Below, piece by piece: positions 54,079 to 63,379 of a stretch of 64,000 nucleotides of DNA; the first letter of the stretch is position 1, and every line of letters starts with the position of its first letter. The notes beneath the pieces were generated by a model. That model saw nothing but the letters and a program-made list of their open reading frames with translations. It was not told where the DNA came from and searched no databases. Made by a program: the position numbers and the translations under genes. The stretch spans positions 496,001 to 560,000 of the forward strand of contig NZ_CP063374.1 of the NCBI RefSeq assembly GCF_015160875.1, written 5' to 3'. This stretch comes from Streptomyces chromofuscus (lineage in GTDB: Bacteria > Actinomycetota > Actinomycetes > Streptomycetales > Streptomycetaceae).

Positions 54079-55059
54079 TCAGGGAACGCGTGCCGCCGCT
54101 GTACGGGCAAGCCCCAGTGTGCGGGAACGGGAGGGCGCCGTGGGACTGCCCGCCTCGCTGAGGACGACCAGCGTCTTCCCCACGACCACCAGGACGAGCG
54201 TCTCCTGCACGGTGAACGTCTCGGCGGTGACGGTGACCGTGGCGTGCCACGAGGCGTCACCGATCCCCGCCGATCCGTGCGCCACCACCCCCTCGGTGCC
54301 GGTGGTGCCGTCGCTCCAGCCGATGCTGAACCTCCCGCATCCCGACAGCACGTCCGCCGCCTGCTGGAGATCCTGACGCGCTCCCGCAGCCGGCAACCAG
54401 CGCAGCACCTCCTGGAGGAACGGTCCGCTCTTGCTCTGGGCGAAGGTCACCCGGCTCTCGACCGCGCCCGGGCGGGTGCTGCGGTAGGACTCCAGGGCGT
54501 TGAGCGTGTTGACGCACTCGGAGCGGTCCGAGCGGGTGGGGGGATCGTTCTCCAGCACGGTCTTCACATAGCCGGAGGGCAGTTGGGCCGTCGTCAGGAG
54601 GGCGGCGGACAGAGCGGCGGAGGCGGGAGGCCCGTCGGGAGCGGGAGCGGTCGTCCTGGCGGGTGGCCGGCCCGAGCCTCCCGATCCACCGGAGCCACCG
54701 GAGCCGCCGGAGCCTGCCGGGACCGCCGGTCCCCCAGACCCACCTGAGCCTCCGGGTCCGCCCGAGGCTCCGGAACCGCCACCGCCTCCGGAACCTCTGT
54801 TGCCGGCCGTGTCACCAGTCGTGCGCGACTCGCCCGGGGTCCGGCTGGGCGCATGTGAGCCGGTGGACGGCTTCGGCGACGGCGAGCCGGAACTCGTCGC
54901 CGTCCCAGCGGTGTGGGACGGGACGGTCAACGACGACCCGGTCGGTACGACGCCGTCCGCGCGGTCGTCGCCGTCACCGCACGCCGTGAGCACCGCGGCC
55001 AGTACGGCCACCACGACCGGCACAGCGGTGAGGCGGAGACGGGCGGGGGTTCTGCTCAC
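54079..55059 (-). CDS. Lipoprotein with Gly/Ser-rich linker and extracellular sensor-like domain
   Basis: 326 aa. A signal peptide ends in a lipobox (VLTAC, C27). A long linker (about 40-150) is Thr/Ser/Pro-rich, then GGSGGSGG-rich. The globular C-terminus (about 160-326) has two Cys (near 195 and 243) and the strand-rich form of PknH-like sensor domains. It lies 45 bp downstream of the peptidase gene on the same strand and is likely the third gene of that operon. It may sense or hold a ligand at the membrane surface. Confidence 0.65.
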   Translation of the reverse strand: MSRTPARLRLTAVPVVVAVLAAVLTACGDGDDRADGVVPTGSSLTVPSHTAGTATSSGSPSPKPSTGSHAPSRTPGESRTTGDTAGNRGSGGGGGSGASGGPGGSGGSGGPAVPAGSGGSGGSGGSGGSGRPPARTTAPAPDGPPASAALSAALLTTAQLPSGYVKTVLENDPPTRSDRSECVNTLNALESYRSTRPGAVESRVTFAQSKSGPFLQEVLRWLPAAGARQDLQQAADVLSGCGRFSIGWSDGTTGTEGVVAHGSAGIGDASWHATVTVTAETFTVQETLVLVVVGKTLVVLSEAGSPTAPSRSRTLGLARTAAARVP

Positions 55060-55104
55060 ACGTACCTCCTGCGGGGGCCGGTCGGTTCTTTCGGGTGCCG
55101 TGAA

Positions 55105-57291
55105 TCAGCGGTGGTAGCGGAAGTACAGGTCGCAGCGGAGGAGCGAGGCGACCATTGCGTCGCGGTCGACGGGGCCGGAAGGGTCGCGCCGCAGCACGGC
55201 CGACGCGGACCGCAGCACGGTGTCGTCGACGCCGCCCAGCAGTTCCGCGGTGTCGCGCCGATGTCGCGGGTCGCTCCAGACGGCGGTGCCGCCGAGGGTG
55301 AGCGCACGGCACACGAGCGCCGGGTCGGCGCGCATCTCGGGCGTGCGCTCCTGCTCGGGCGGGAGATCTGGGAGTTGGTCCAGCGGGACTGACTCGTCGA
55401 CATCGGCATCGACGTCGCCGGTGGCTGGGGAACCGGAGGGAGCGCTGCTCTTGCCCGAGGGCTCGGAGGGCTGCCCGACGCCGGGCGCCCCGGAGACCAC
55501 GGAGCTCGCGGACTGCGATGACCGCGGCGCCGCCTCCTCGGCGAACTCGCCGCCGACCGTCGCCCACACGGCTCCCGTGAGGACCAGTGCTCCGGCGACC
55601 GCGAGGACGGCCGGGGGTCGGGGCCGTCGTACGGCGGCCGGGTCCGGTACGGCTGCCTGCCGGACGTTCCCTGCGGCCACCAGCGGAAGCAGCGCGCCGA
55701 CGACGCTCAGCGCCACCCCGGCCACCCACCAGGGCGTGTCGATCACACCCCACCGCACGTGTCCCTGCCCGGCGGCGGTCAGCCGGGCGAACAGGAACCA
55801 GCTGCCCAGCGGTACGGCCACCAGGAGCCCGGAGAGGACGACGGCCGCGGCACAGGCGGGTGCCGAGCGCGGCCCGGACACGGCGGCCCGCGTCGCACGG
55901 GCGAGGGAGGTGGTCCAGACCGCGTACAGTGCACCGCCGGCGACCAGCACCGCCGCCAGGGCCGTCGCCCGCGGCCAGGGGGCATCGATGAGGGAGAGCT
56001 CCGTGGCCAGTCCGTCCGCGGTCGTGGTGTCCCGTACCCATGCGCCGGCCGCGCGCCCGGACAGCTGGCTTCCGGCGAGCACGCCGAACCCGAGCGCGGC
56101 CCCGGCGGTCGCCGCGCGCCGGCCGGTCGCGTCGCGGTGGCCCACGGCGACAGCCCGCCACCACGCCACCGTCACCACACCGGCGACGGCCCAGCCGGTC
56201 AGGGCGCCCGCCACGGTGTAGGCGAGCTGGGTCCGTTCGGGTGTAAGGGCGGCGACCAGCAGGGCGAGGTCGGTGAGGATCAGCCCTGCGGCGAGCCCGG
56301 TGGCCAAGCAGTCGAAGGGCGACAGTCCCCAGGTCCGCACCGGGTCCGCGAGTGTGTCCAGGCGGCTCGCGGGGGTGGGATGGCTGGCGAGTCCGGCCCG
56401 CGCCAGCAGGCGTTCGCGAGGGGTCGGCGAGCGGCCGGAGCCGATGTAGTCGGCGGTCGCGCCGCGCGGTGCGCGCGGGTCGGCTTCCGCGCGGAGATCG
56501 GCGTCGTACTCCCGGGCGCGCAGCACCGCGCACAGGCTGAGACCCGTGATCACCAGGACCAGCGTCATCCGCACCAGCACACCGGTGCCGAGCGCGCCCG
56601 GCTCCCGTGTCAGAGCGGCGCTCACCGGCGCGGTGCAGCCGACGAGCAGGATCCACCAGGCCGCGGAGGCCAGCCGTACCCGGCCCACGTCCCGCAGCCG
56701 CAGATGGGCCAGTTCGTGCCGGAACATCGCCTCCACCCGCCCGTCGGGGAGGTTGAAGACGTTCGAGTCGGCCACGATCCACGGGGCGCGGCGGGTGCCC
56801 GACGCCCGGGCCCGGACGCCGACGCGCCGACCACGCACCCACAGCGCCGGCCGGGGACCGGCTCCGTCGGGCAGTACGGCGTCCAGGCGTGCGCGCAGTT
56901 CCGACGCGTCGGGTTTCGCCCGCCACCACCACAGGCTCAGCCGGCGTCCGGCGGCCCGCCAGAGCAGGGCCAGGAGCAGCAGCGCGAGCGGGCCGCACAG
57001 CACCACTGCCGACTGGGCCAGCCGGACGTCGTACACGCAGCCGGTGAAGCGGGCGAGCACCGCGTCCGGGATGTCCGGTGTGGCGGGCAGACAGCCGAGT
57101 TGGGCGCCGGGCCAGTTGCCGCGGCGCAGGACCAGCCACCACCACGCGGTGAAGGAGGCGCCGGCGCACGCGACCAGGCCCAGCAGGACCAGGCGTGTGG
57201 TGGTCGGCAGCGGCAGCGGGCTGGTCGTGAGCGCGCGGGCGACGTCGCGTGGCTCGGTGGGCGGCCGGACGGCGCCCCGCGCGGTGGTCAT
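55105..57291 (-). CDS. Membrane metallopeptidase (M48/M56-like)
   Basis: 728 aa from ATG 57291. N-terminal membrane helices (about 33-55, 88-110) precede a zinc site HELAH (192-196) in EAMFRHELAHLRLRDVGR, and an E-Y-D-A-D segment follows as the likely third-ligand region. Several more membrane helices come next, then an extracellular acidic domain and tail. This matches membrane M48/M56 peptidases that process other membrane proteins. Its ATG overlaps the upstream gene's stop (ATGA), so it is coupled to it. Confidence 0.72.
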   Translation of the reverse strand: MTTARGAVRPPTEPRDVARALTTSPLPLPTTTRLVLLGLVACAGASFTAWWWLVLRRGNWPGAQLGCLPATPDIPDAVLARFTGCVYDVRLAQSAVVLCGPLALLLLALLWRAAGRRLSLWWWRAKPDASELRARLDAVLPDGAGPRPALWVRGRRVGVRARASGTRRAPWIVADSNVFNLPDGRVEAMFRHELAHLRLRDVGRVRLASAAWWILLVGCTAPVSAALTREPGALGTGVLVRMTLVLVITGLSLCAVLRAREYDADLRAEADPRAPRGATADYIGSGRSPTPRERLLARAGLASHPTPASRLDTLADPVRTWGLSPFDCLATGLAAGLILTDLALLVAALTPERTQLAYTVAGALTGWAVAGVVTVAWWRAVAVGHRDATGRRAATAGAALGFGVLAGSQLSGRAAGAWVRDTTTADGLATELSLIDAPWPRATALAAVLVAGGALYAVWTTSLARATRAAVSGPRSAPACAAAVVLSGLLVAVPLGSWFLFARLTAAGQGHVRWGVIDTPWWVAGVALSVVGALLPLVAAGNVRQAAVPDPAAVRRPRPPAVLAVAGALVLTGAVWATVGGEFAEEAAPRSSQSASSVVSGAPGVGQPSEPSGKSSAPSGSPATGDVDADVDESVPLDQLPDLPPEQERTPEMRADPALVCRALTLGGTAVWSDPRHRRDTAELLGGVDDTVLRSASAVLRRDPSGPVDRDAMVASLLRCDLYFRYHR

Positions 57292-57836
57292 GACGGCGGT
57301 GCGGTCGCCGGTGACTGCGCGGCGCCCGGGTCTTCGGGAGCGTCCGGTTCGGCGCCGCCCGGCGGCGGGGGCGCGTCGGAGCGGACCACGGCCATGACGA
57401 TGATCCGGGCGCACTCCCCGGCCTCGGCAGGAGACAGGCCGGCGGCACGGCTCTGGGCCAGGGCCCACTCCGTGAGTTCCTGCCTCGTCACCTCGGACAG
57501 CCCCGGCACGGCGGAGGTCAGCGCCACGCGCCGGCCCTCGGCCTCCTCGCGCTGCCGGCGCCTGCGCCACCACCGGGCGACCCGGGCGCCGCCCGCCCGG
57601 ATGCGCCCGGAGGCGAGGTCGGCGAGGACCTGCGCGACCACCGCCACGAGCACCGGCAGCAGAACGGCGGTCTCGATGCCGGTGCCCAGCGGGTCCCCGG
57701 CCGACCGGTGCAGGCGTTGCGGCGGATACGGCCTGGCCGCATAGGCCCGGCAGGTCGCGTCGACCTTGTCCAGTTCGGCCGGTACGACACTGCGGACCAC
57801 GTCGCGCAGGACGTCCTGGCCCGTGCGCTGGTGCAT
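57288..57836 (-). CDS. Small membrane protein, peptidase operon partner
   Basis: 182 aa from ATG 57836. One clear membrane helix (about 56-74, AVLLPVLVAVVAQVLADLA) is followed by an Arg-rich stretch and an acidic, Pro-rich tail. It overlaps the peptidase gene by 4 nt, so it is co-produced and may be an accessory or substrate of that peptidase. No family recognised. Confidence 0.6.
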   Translation of the reverse strand: MHQRTGQDVLRDVVRSVVPAELDKVDATCRAYAARPYPPQRLHRSAGDPLGTGIETAVLLPVLVAVVAQVLADLASGRIRAGGARVARWWRRRRQREEAEGRRVALTSAVPGLSEVTRQELTEWALAQSRAAGLSPAEAGECARIIVMAVVRSDAPPPPGGAEPDAPEDPGAAQSPATAPPS

Positions 57837-57958
57837 GGGGATCTCCCGTGAGACGTGAAGGGACGAGGACGTGCGGATCGGGCCCAGGACCGGGACGCGC
57901 GATATGAGACGCCGGGTGCGCCGGCGGCGCCGTGTACGCGTCCGAAGGCCGCGCGGCC

Positions 57959-58822
57959 TCAGTCCCGGCGCGGCCGCCGGGTCACGACCAGAGCGACACC
58001 GCCCGTGGACACGACAGCGGCCGTGCCGACGAGCAGGGCCAGTCCTGGCGTGCCGCTGTCAGCGAGCTGGTCCCCTCCGCTGCCGCCGGACAACGACGAC
58101 GGAGCCGGCGCGGGGGGCGCGGAGGACGTGGAAGGCGTGGACGGCGTGGCGGAGACCGAGGTGGTGGCGGAGGCGGAGACACTGCGGCTCGGGCTCGCGG
58201 AGTCGCTGGGTGAAGCGCTGACCGAACTGGTGGCCGTGGCGGTGGGCGACGGCGTGGCGGTCGCCTCGGCGACGACCGAGTAGGACGCCTTGCCGTCCAT
58301 CAGGGGTACCGGGTCGACCCCCGGGATGGGCTGGACGAGGCCCTGGGCGACGAACTGGAGGGTGGTCGAGGTGGGTACCGCGCGGGCGAGCGAGATGCGC
58401 AGGCCGATCCGGGCGGTCTCGCCCGCCGGGAGGGAACCCACGGACGGCAGTCCGTCGTCGGTGCTGAGGTAGCCGGAGAGCGCGGTGTCGCCGGACGTCA
58501 GTTCCACCGAGCGCCACACGGACGCGGCCGCGTCGAACCACTCCACGGTGATCTGATCGGGCGTCAGCGCCGAGGGCGGCGGGGCGAGTCGGGCGCCCAC
58601 GGCGACGATGAAGCTGTCGGTGACGTCGGCGTCCAGCGTGTTGTGGAACAGGGCGTCGACCCTCAGCGGCTGCCCTCCGGGCACCAGGCGGCCGGAATCC
58701 GGGGCGAGTTCGGCGTACGGAGCGGTCGGATCCGCGGCGTGGGCGGGCACCGCGACCAGCAGTGACGAAAAGAAAAGGGCGGTACAGCCCAACAGGGCCG
58801 CACAACGCGATCCACGGCGCAC
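57959..58822 (-). CDS. Secreted protein with C-terminal LADSG sorting-like signal
   Basis: 287 aa from GTG 58822 with GGGGGAG upstream; ATG 58921 would start upstream of that site. A signal peptide (about 1-29, ending AHA) is followed by a beta-sandwich-like domain (about 30-190: VDALFHNTLDADVTDSFIVA, WFDAAASVWRSVELTSGD), a Ser/Thr/Pro-rich stalk and a C-terminal LADSG, hydrophobic segment and RRPRR. It is a typical wall-anchored surface protein, though LADSG departs from the LAxTG rule. It lies upstream of the peptidase operon. Confidence 0.68.
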   Translation of the reverse strand: MRRGSRCAALLGCTALFFSSLLVAVPAHAADPTAPYAELAPDSGRLVPGGQPLRVDALFHNTLDADVTDSFIVAVGARLAPPPSALTPDQITVEWFDAAASVWRSVELTSGDTALSGYLSTDDGLPSVGSLPAGETARIGLRISLARAVPTSTTLQFVAQGLVQPIPGVDPVPLMDGKASYSVVAEATATPSPTATATSSVSASPSDSASPSRSVSASATTSVSATPSTPSTSSAPPAPAPSSLSGGSGGDQLADSGTPGLALLVGTAAVVSTGGVALVVTRRPRRD

Positions 58823-59208
58823 AACAACCAGCTCCCCCTGCGACGCGCGCCCCCAGCGCGCTCCCTGGCGTGACGCAAGGAAGCTTAAAGTATCAACGGC
58901 CGAAAATGGACAGCTAGGCACATTCGATCAAAATGAGGATTGAGTCAATCAATTGATCCACAAATACGCCAGCGAACCCGGATGATCCCGTTCGGGGGCA
59001 CGACGGGCTCGAAGCGGTGATCGCGCTGCTCGGTGCCGCAGATTTCCACCCTTTTCGGGAACATCCGGTGCGAGAAGGGCAAAGTGGAAAGCGGGCGCTG
59101 AGAAGCGGGTGTGTGAGCGTCGTCACCAGGAATATCTCCCCCGAGGCCATGGTTGAGCCACACGGGGAAGAAGGACAGTCCCCCGACAGAAGAGGGAAGA
59201 AACGGTTC
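58823..59208. other. 386-bp divergent regulatory region, partly AT-rich
   Basis: Between the LADSG protein (-) and msrA (+). 58865-58975 is much more AT-rich than the rest of the window and holds the palindrome ATCAATTGAT (58948-58957). It must contain both promoters; a regulator-binding site is plausible. No gene seen. Confidence 0.5.
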
Positions 59209-59721
59209 ATGACTAACGTACAACAGAAGGCGCTGCTTGCGGGCGGCTGCTTCTGGGGCATGCAGGATCTCATTCGAGCGCTTCCCGGCGTACTCACCAC
59301 TCGGGTGGGATACAGCGGCGGCGACGTGCCCAATGCGACATACCGCAATCACGGAAACCACGCCGAGTCGATTGAGATCATTTTCGATCCCGCGGCAACC
59401 GACTACCGAATGATTCTGGAGTATTTCTTCCAGATTCACGACCCGACGACGAAGAACCGGCAGGGTAACGACATCGGCGCCAGTTACCGCTCCGCCATCT
59501 TCTATGTGGATGACGAGCAGCGGCGAATCGCCGAGGAGACCATAGCCGATGTGGACGCCTCCGGCCTGTGGCCGGGCACGGTGGTCACCGAGGTCGTGCC
59601 GGCGGGACCGTTCTGGGAGGCCGAGCCCGAGCACCAGGATTACCTGCAGCGGTACCCGGAGGGGTACACCTGCCACTTCCCGCGGCCGAACTGGCGGCTG
59701 CCGAAGCGCGCGGCGTCCTGA
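59209..59721 (+). CDS. msrA: Peptide-methionine (S)-S-oxide reductase
   Basis: 170 aa from ATG 59209 with AGAGGGAAG upstream. The catalytic Cys is C14 in [26 protein letters not shown] and [11 protein letters not shown] are classical MsrA segments. It repairs oxidised methionine in proteins using thioredoxin. A thioredoxin reductase gene lies nearby on the other strand. Confidence 0.93.
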   Translation: MTNVQQKALLAGGCFWGMQDLIRALPGVLTTRVGYSGGDVPNATYRNHGNHAESIEIIFDPAATDYRMILEYFFQIHDPTTKNRQGNDIGASYRSAIFYVDDEQRRIAEETIADVDASGLWPGTVVTEVVPAGPFWEAEPEHQDYLQRYPEGYTCHFPRPNWRLPKRAAS

Positions 59722-59827
59722 TCAACGACGGGCGGGTGACGTCACCCATGTCACGCGCCCCTGAATAGCGGAGCGTGCGAGGACCGCGTCGTCGAGTTCC
59801 TCGCCGCCCGCCAAGACCGCGACCGTC

Positions 59828-60832
59828 TCAGTGCACGAGCTCGGCCACGGTCACGGCCTCGAGGCGGGCCTCGTCCGCGGTCATGCAGTCGTCGAGCGCC
59901 GCGAGGTACCGCTCGGCGTCCAGGGCCGCCGCGCAGCCGGTCCCGGCGGCGGTGATCGCCTGCCGGTACTCGTGGTCGACGACGTCGCCGCAGGCGAACA
60001 CGCCGTTCAGGTTCGTGCGCGTGGAGTGGCCCTCGACGGCGACGTAGCCGGCGTGGTCAAGAGAGACCTGGTCCTTGACCAGTTCGACGCGCGGATCGTG
60101 CCCGATGGCGATGAAGACCCCGGTCACCGGCAGGTCGCTCTCCTCCCCGGTGTTCACGTCACGCAGGCGCACGCCGGTGGCTCTGTCCTCCCCCAGCACG
60201 TCGACCACCTCTCGGTTCCACAGGAAACGGATCCTGTCGTTGCGACCTGCCCGCTCCTGCATGATCTTCGAGGCGCGAAGCCTGTCCCGGCGGTGCACGA
60301 CGGTGACCGAGCGGGCGAACTTCGTGAGGAAGGTGGCCTCCTCCAGAGCGGAGTCGCCGCCGCCCACGACCACGACGTCCTGGTCGCGGAAGAAGAAGCC
60401 GTCACAGGTGGCGCACCAGCTCACGCCGCGCCCGGACAGCCGCTTCTCGTTCTCCAGACCCAGCTCGCGGTAGCGGGACCCGGTCGCGAGGATGACCGCC
60501 CTGGCCCGGTGCGTCCTTCCGGCGCTGTCGACGACCTCCTTGACCTCCTGGTCCAGACGGGCTTCCACGATGTCCTCGGGGACCATCTCCGCGCCGAAGC
60601 GATGCGCCTGCGTCCGCATCCTGTCCATCAGATCCGGGCCCAGCACCGCCTCCGGGAAACCCGGGAAGTTCTCCACGTCCGTGGTGTTGATCAGCGCACC
60701 GCCGGCGGCGACGGACCCCTCGAACACCAACGGACTCAGCAGAGCACGGGCTGCGTAGAGGGCGGCGGTGTAGCCGGCCGGACCGGAGCCGACGATGATC
60801 ACTTGCCGGGCAGTCTCATCCACGTCGATCAC
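59828..60832 (-). CDS. trxB: Thioredoxin-disulfide reductase
   Basis: 334 aa from GTG 60832. FAD site [15 protein letters not shown] (15-29), redox-active C140-AT-C143, NADP site [13 protein letters not shown], and the end [25 protein letters not shown] as two FAD-binding segments. The enzyme reduces thioredoxin with NADPH, supplying MsrA and others. No thioredoxin gene adjoins, so this may be a second copy in the genome (inferred). Confidence 0.92.
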   Translation of the reverse strand: MIDVDETARQVIIVGSGPAGYTAALYAARALLSPLVFEGSVAAGGALINTTDVENFPGFPEAVLGPDLMDRMRTQAHRFGAEMVPEDIVEARLDQEVKEVVDSAGRTHRARAVILATGSRYRELGLENEKRLSGRGVSWCATCDGFFFRDQDVVVVGGGDSALEEATFLTKFARSVTVVHRRDRLRASKIMQERAGRNDRIRFLWNREVVDVLGEDRATGVRLRDVNTGEESDLPVTGVFIAIGHDPRVELVKDQVSLDHAGYVAVEGHSTRTNLNGVFACGDVVDHEYRQAITAAGTGCAAALDAERYLAALDDCMTADEARLEAVTVAELVH

Positions 60833-60975
60833 CTACCTGGGCCTGGAGAAGAATGACGAGGCCGGCCGGGCAGCCACAGGCACAGCCTCAGCAGCAGACC
60901 AATCCACCATGCACCGGCGGGAATCCGTGCGCATCCCGTCGGCAGGGACCGGCGGGAGAACAGGTCGGCCGACGG

Positions 60976-61026
60976 CCTCAGGCGTCCTCCGACCTCAGGC
61001 GTCTTCCGACCTCAGGCGTCCTTGAT
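60976..61026. repeat. Triple 17-bp tandem repeat at the osmC 3' end
   Basis: CCTCAGGCGTCYTCCGA is present at 60976-60992 and 60993-61009, and partly at 61010-61026. The last unit holds the osmC stop codon, so the two further copies repeat its last codons and stop beyond the gene end. Confidence 0.75.
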
Positions 61027-61452
61027 CGTCGCGGTCACGGGCGTGCCGGTCTCGACCGTGCGGCTGACCGTGCAGAGACGGTCATGGGAGGTCTTCACCG
61101 CACGGGGCAGAATGGCGCGGGCCCGATCCGCGCCCTCACCGTCCGGGAAGGCGACGGTGAAGGTGATCCTGAGGTCGACCATGCGGTTGCCGAGATCGTC
61201 GCTGCTCTTGTCTCCGGTCACCGCGACGGAGAACTCGCTCGGCTCCGCATGGCGACTTGTCGCCGTGTCGACGTCCGCGGCCGTGCAGCCGCCGAGCGCG
61301 GCGAGGAACAGTTCGACCGGGGTGAACCCGGTGTCCGCGCCGGCATCGGACGCCGTACCGAAACTGATCGTTCCGCCGCGGGCGTTGGTCGCGACGAATT
61401 GGCCGTTGCCTGTGCGTTCGACGACGACGGAACGCTGGGTTGTCTCGCTCAT
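61012..61452 (-). CDS. OsmC family peroxidase-like protein
   Basis: 146 aa from ATG 61452. The two reactive Cys are C56 (ALGGCTAADVD) and one near 128 (HDRLCTVS), as in OsmC/Ohr-type peroxidases; the order and spacing fit OsmC. It likely reduces organic peroxides with thiols. It belongs to the redox block with TrxB and MsrA, though on its own promoter. Confidence 0.88.
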   Translation of the reverse strand: MSETTQRSVVVERTGNGQFVATNARGGTISFGTASDAGADTGFTPVELFLAALGGCTAADVDTATSRHAEPSEFSVAVTGDKSSDDLGNRMVDLRITFTVAFPDGEGADRARAILPRAVKTSHDRLCTVSRTVETGTPVTATIKDA

Positions 61453-61542
61453 GCTGCCGACAGTAGTCCCAGGACGACCTTCTTCACACGACGTGCGGAA
61501 TCAGCCACGCACAGGCGTCGCACAACGTGCCGCCTGCCGCGC

Positions 61543-62448
61543 TCAACCCAGGTAGAAGTCCTTGCGAGCGGCCACGAACTCCTCGACCGATCGCGCGGGC
61601 ACGCCCGTGAGCTGCTGGACGTCGTCCGTGGCACGGTCGTAGCGGTTCTCCCGGTGCAGTCGGGCCATCGTGACGATGTGCTCCTCGGTGTGCGCCGGCA
61701 GGCCCACCTTCGCGAGGATCTCGGCCCGCCACCGGTCCGGCGGGACGTCCACGTAGGACACCGGAGTCCCCAGCGCCCGGGAGAACTCCTCGGCCATCTC
61801 CGTCATGTCCACCGAGCGCGGGCCGGTCAGCTCGTAGACGTGTCCGATGTGCGGGCCCGGGTCGCGCAGCACGGTCGTGACGACTCGGGCGACGTCCTCG
61901 ACGGCGACCGGCGAGGTGCGCCCGGTGCCGAACGGCAGCGCGATCGTGCCGTTCTCCCGGATCGTGCGCGCCGGCAACACGGTGAACAGCGGATTGTCCA
62001 GGAACGACGTCGGCCTGATGTGCACCACCGGCAGCCCCGACCAGTTCAGCACCTGCTCCGCCAGCCAGTGCAGGCGCTGCTGGCGCGACTCGGCGGTGCT
62101 GGTGGCGGTCATCTGGGACACCGTCATCTGCGACATGCCCACCAGTGCGTCCAGGTCTCCGTGCTCGCGTGCCACGCTGGCCACCACGGTCGCGGCCAGC
62201 AGATGGTCCGGTGAGACGGGCATGGCGAAGTACATCCTGCCGACGCCGTCCAGCGCCGCGGCAACCGTCTCGGGCCGCGTCAGATCGCCGACGACGACCT
62301 CCGCGCCGAGCCCGCGCAGCTCGGCCGCACGGTCGTCGTCGCGGCGCACCATCGCGCGCACCGGCACGCCGTGCTCCCGCAGTTGCCGCAATACCGTGCG
62401 GCCCACGCCGCCGGCGTTGCCGAGAAGAACCAGATTGCTGGCGGCCAT
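61543..62448 (-). CDS. NmrA-like NAD(P)-binding protein
   Basis: 301 aa. Rossmann start LVLLGNAGGVGRTVLRQLRE with G-x-G-G-V-G, then VVVGDLTRPETVAAALDGVG, MYFAMPVSPDHLL and the late VYELTGPRSVDM. This is the NmrA/TMR family of atypical short-chain proteins, which sense NADP or act as quinone reductases (QOR2-type). ATG at 62448. Single gene. Confidence 0.82.
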   Translation of the reverse strand: MAASNLVLLGNAGGVGRTVLRQLREHGVPVRAMVRRDDDRAAELRGLGAEVVVGDLTRPETVAAALDGVGRMYFAMPVSPDHLLAATVVASVAREHGDLDALVGMSQMTVSQMTATSTAESRQQRLHWLAEQVLNWSGLPVVHIRPTSFLDNPLFTVLPARTIRENGTIALPFGTGRTSPVAVEDVARVVTTVLRDPGPHIGHVYELTGPRSVDMTEMAEEFSRALGTPVSYVDVPPDRWRAEILAKVGLPAHTEEHIVTMARLHRENRYDRATDDVQQLTGVPARSVEEFVAARKDFYLG

Positions 62449-62779
62449 CGATCGATCTCCTTGGCTGAGTGCGGCCCTGGACGCAGCGGGCGTTCAGGTC
62501 CGGAACGCCGCGTGCCTCGTGGCGGCCCGGTAGGAGGAGTTCGTGCCATCAGCCTAGGACGATCAACGGCCCACAGCACAGCGGAACGGGGCAGCGTCCG
62601 TCGTCACCCGTATCCGCCGAGCCGGCGCACATCCGCCATGCGCCCGTTCCGTGCCCGCTCCACCTCGCAGCGTCACCGGTGACCAGGCCGCTCTGCGACG
62701 GACCTCGGCCCGCGAGATGCTGAGCCGGGCGCCGTCCGGGAGAATGGAGAAGGCCCGGTTCTGAGAATGGGGGCACGAC
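62449..62779. other. 331-bp region without gene
   Basis: Lies between the divergent NmrA-like and sulfite-oxidase-like genes. It holds both promoters; no clear boxes or repeats noticed. Confidence 0.4.
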
Positions 62780-63379
62780 ATGCCCATCATTTCACGCGGA
62801 TTTCACGGCCGAGAGCGGGATGCGCGGCACAAACTTCCTCCTGGGCAGTACGAGACGGCGGGATTCCCCGTCCTGTCCGCCGGACCCACACCAAGAGTGG
62901 ACCTGGACGAATGGGAGTTCACCATTCGCACGGAGACGGGCGATCGGCACATCTGGAACTGGGCCGAGCTCATGGCGTTGCCCAGCCAGACACCGACCGT
63001 CGACCTGCACTGTGTCACCAAGTGGTCGAAGTTCGACACGGAGTGGCAGGGAGTGTCCCTGGACGTCCTCTTCGAGGACGTCGAGACCGGCGCCGAGTAC
63101 GCGCTCGTTCACTCCTACGGCGACTACACCACCAACCTGCCCCTGGAGGACCTTCTCGACGGACAGGCGTGGATCGCGTACCGCTTCGACGGCGAGGAAC
63201 TCGATCCGGAGCACGGCGGCCCCGCCAGACTGCTGGTTCCGCACCTGTACTTCTGGAAGTCCGCGAAGTGGGTGCGCGGCATTCAGTTGCTCGACGAGGA
63301 CGAGCGGGGCTTCTGGGAGAACGTCGGCTACCACAATTATGGGGACCCATGGCGCGAGCAGCGGTACCAAGGCGACTAG
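62780..63379 (+). CDS. Sulfite oxidase-like molybdenum enzyme
   Basis: 199 aa. The molybdenum-ligand Cys is C78 in VDLHCVTKWS; WEFTIRTETGD, LHSYGDYTTNLPLEDL-like and GPARLLVPHLYFWKSAKWVRG segments match the oxidoreductase molybdopterin-binding family, short (single-domain) type related to MsrP/YedY. It lacks a signal peptide, so it is probably cytosolic. The next gene starts inside its last 31 bases, giving tight coupling to a ferredoxin-reductase-like protein that may supply electrons. Confidence 0.85.
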   Translation: MPIISRGFHGRERDARHKLPPGQYETAGFPVLSAGPTPRVDLDEWEFTIRTETGDRHIWNWAELMALPSQTPTVDLHCVTKWSKFDTEWQGVSLDVLFEDVETGAEYALVHSYGDYTTNLPLEDLLDGQAWIAYRFDGEELDPEHGGPARLLVPHLYFWKSAKWVRGIQLLDEDERGFWENVGYHNYGDPWREQRYQGD

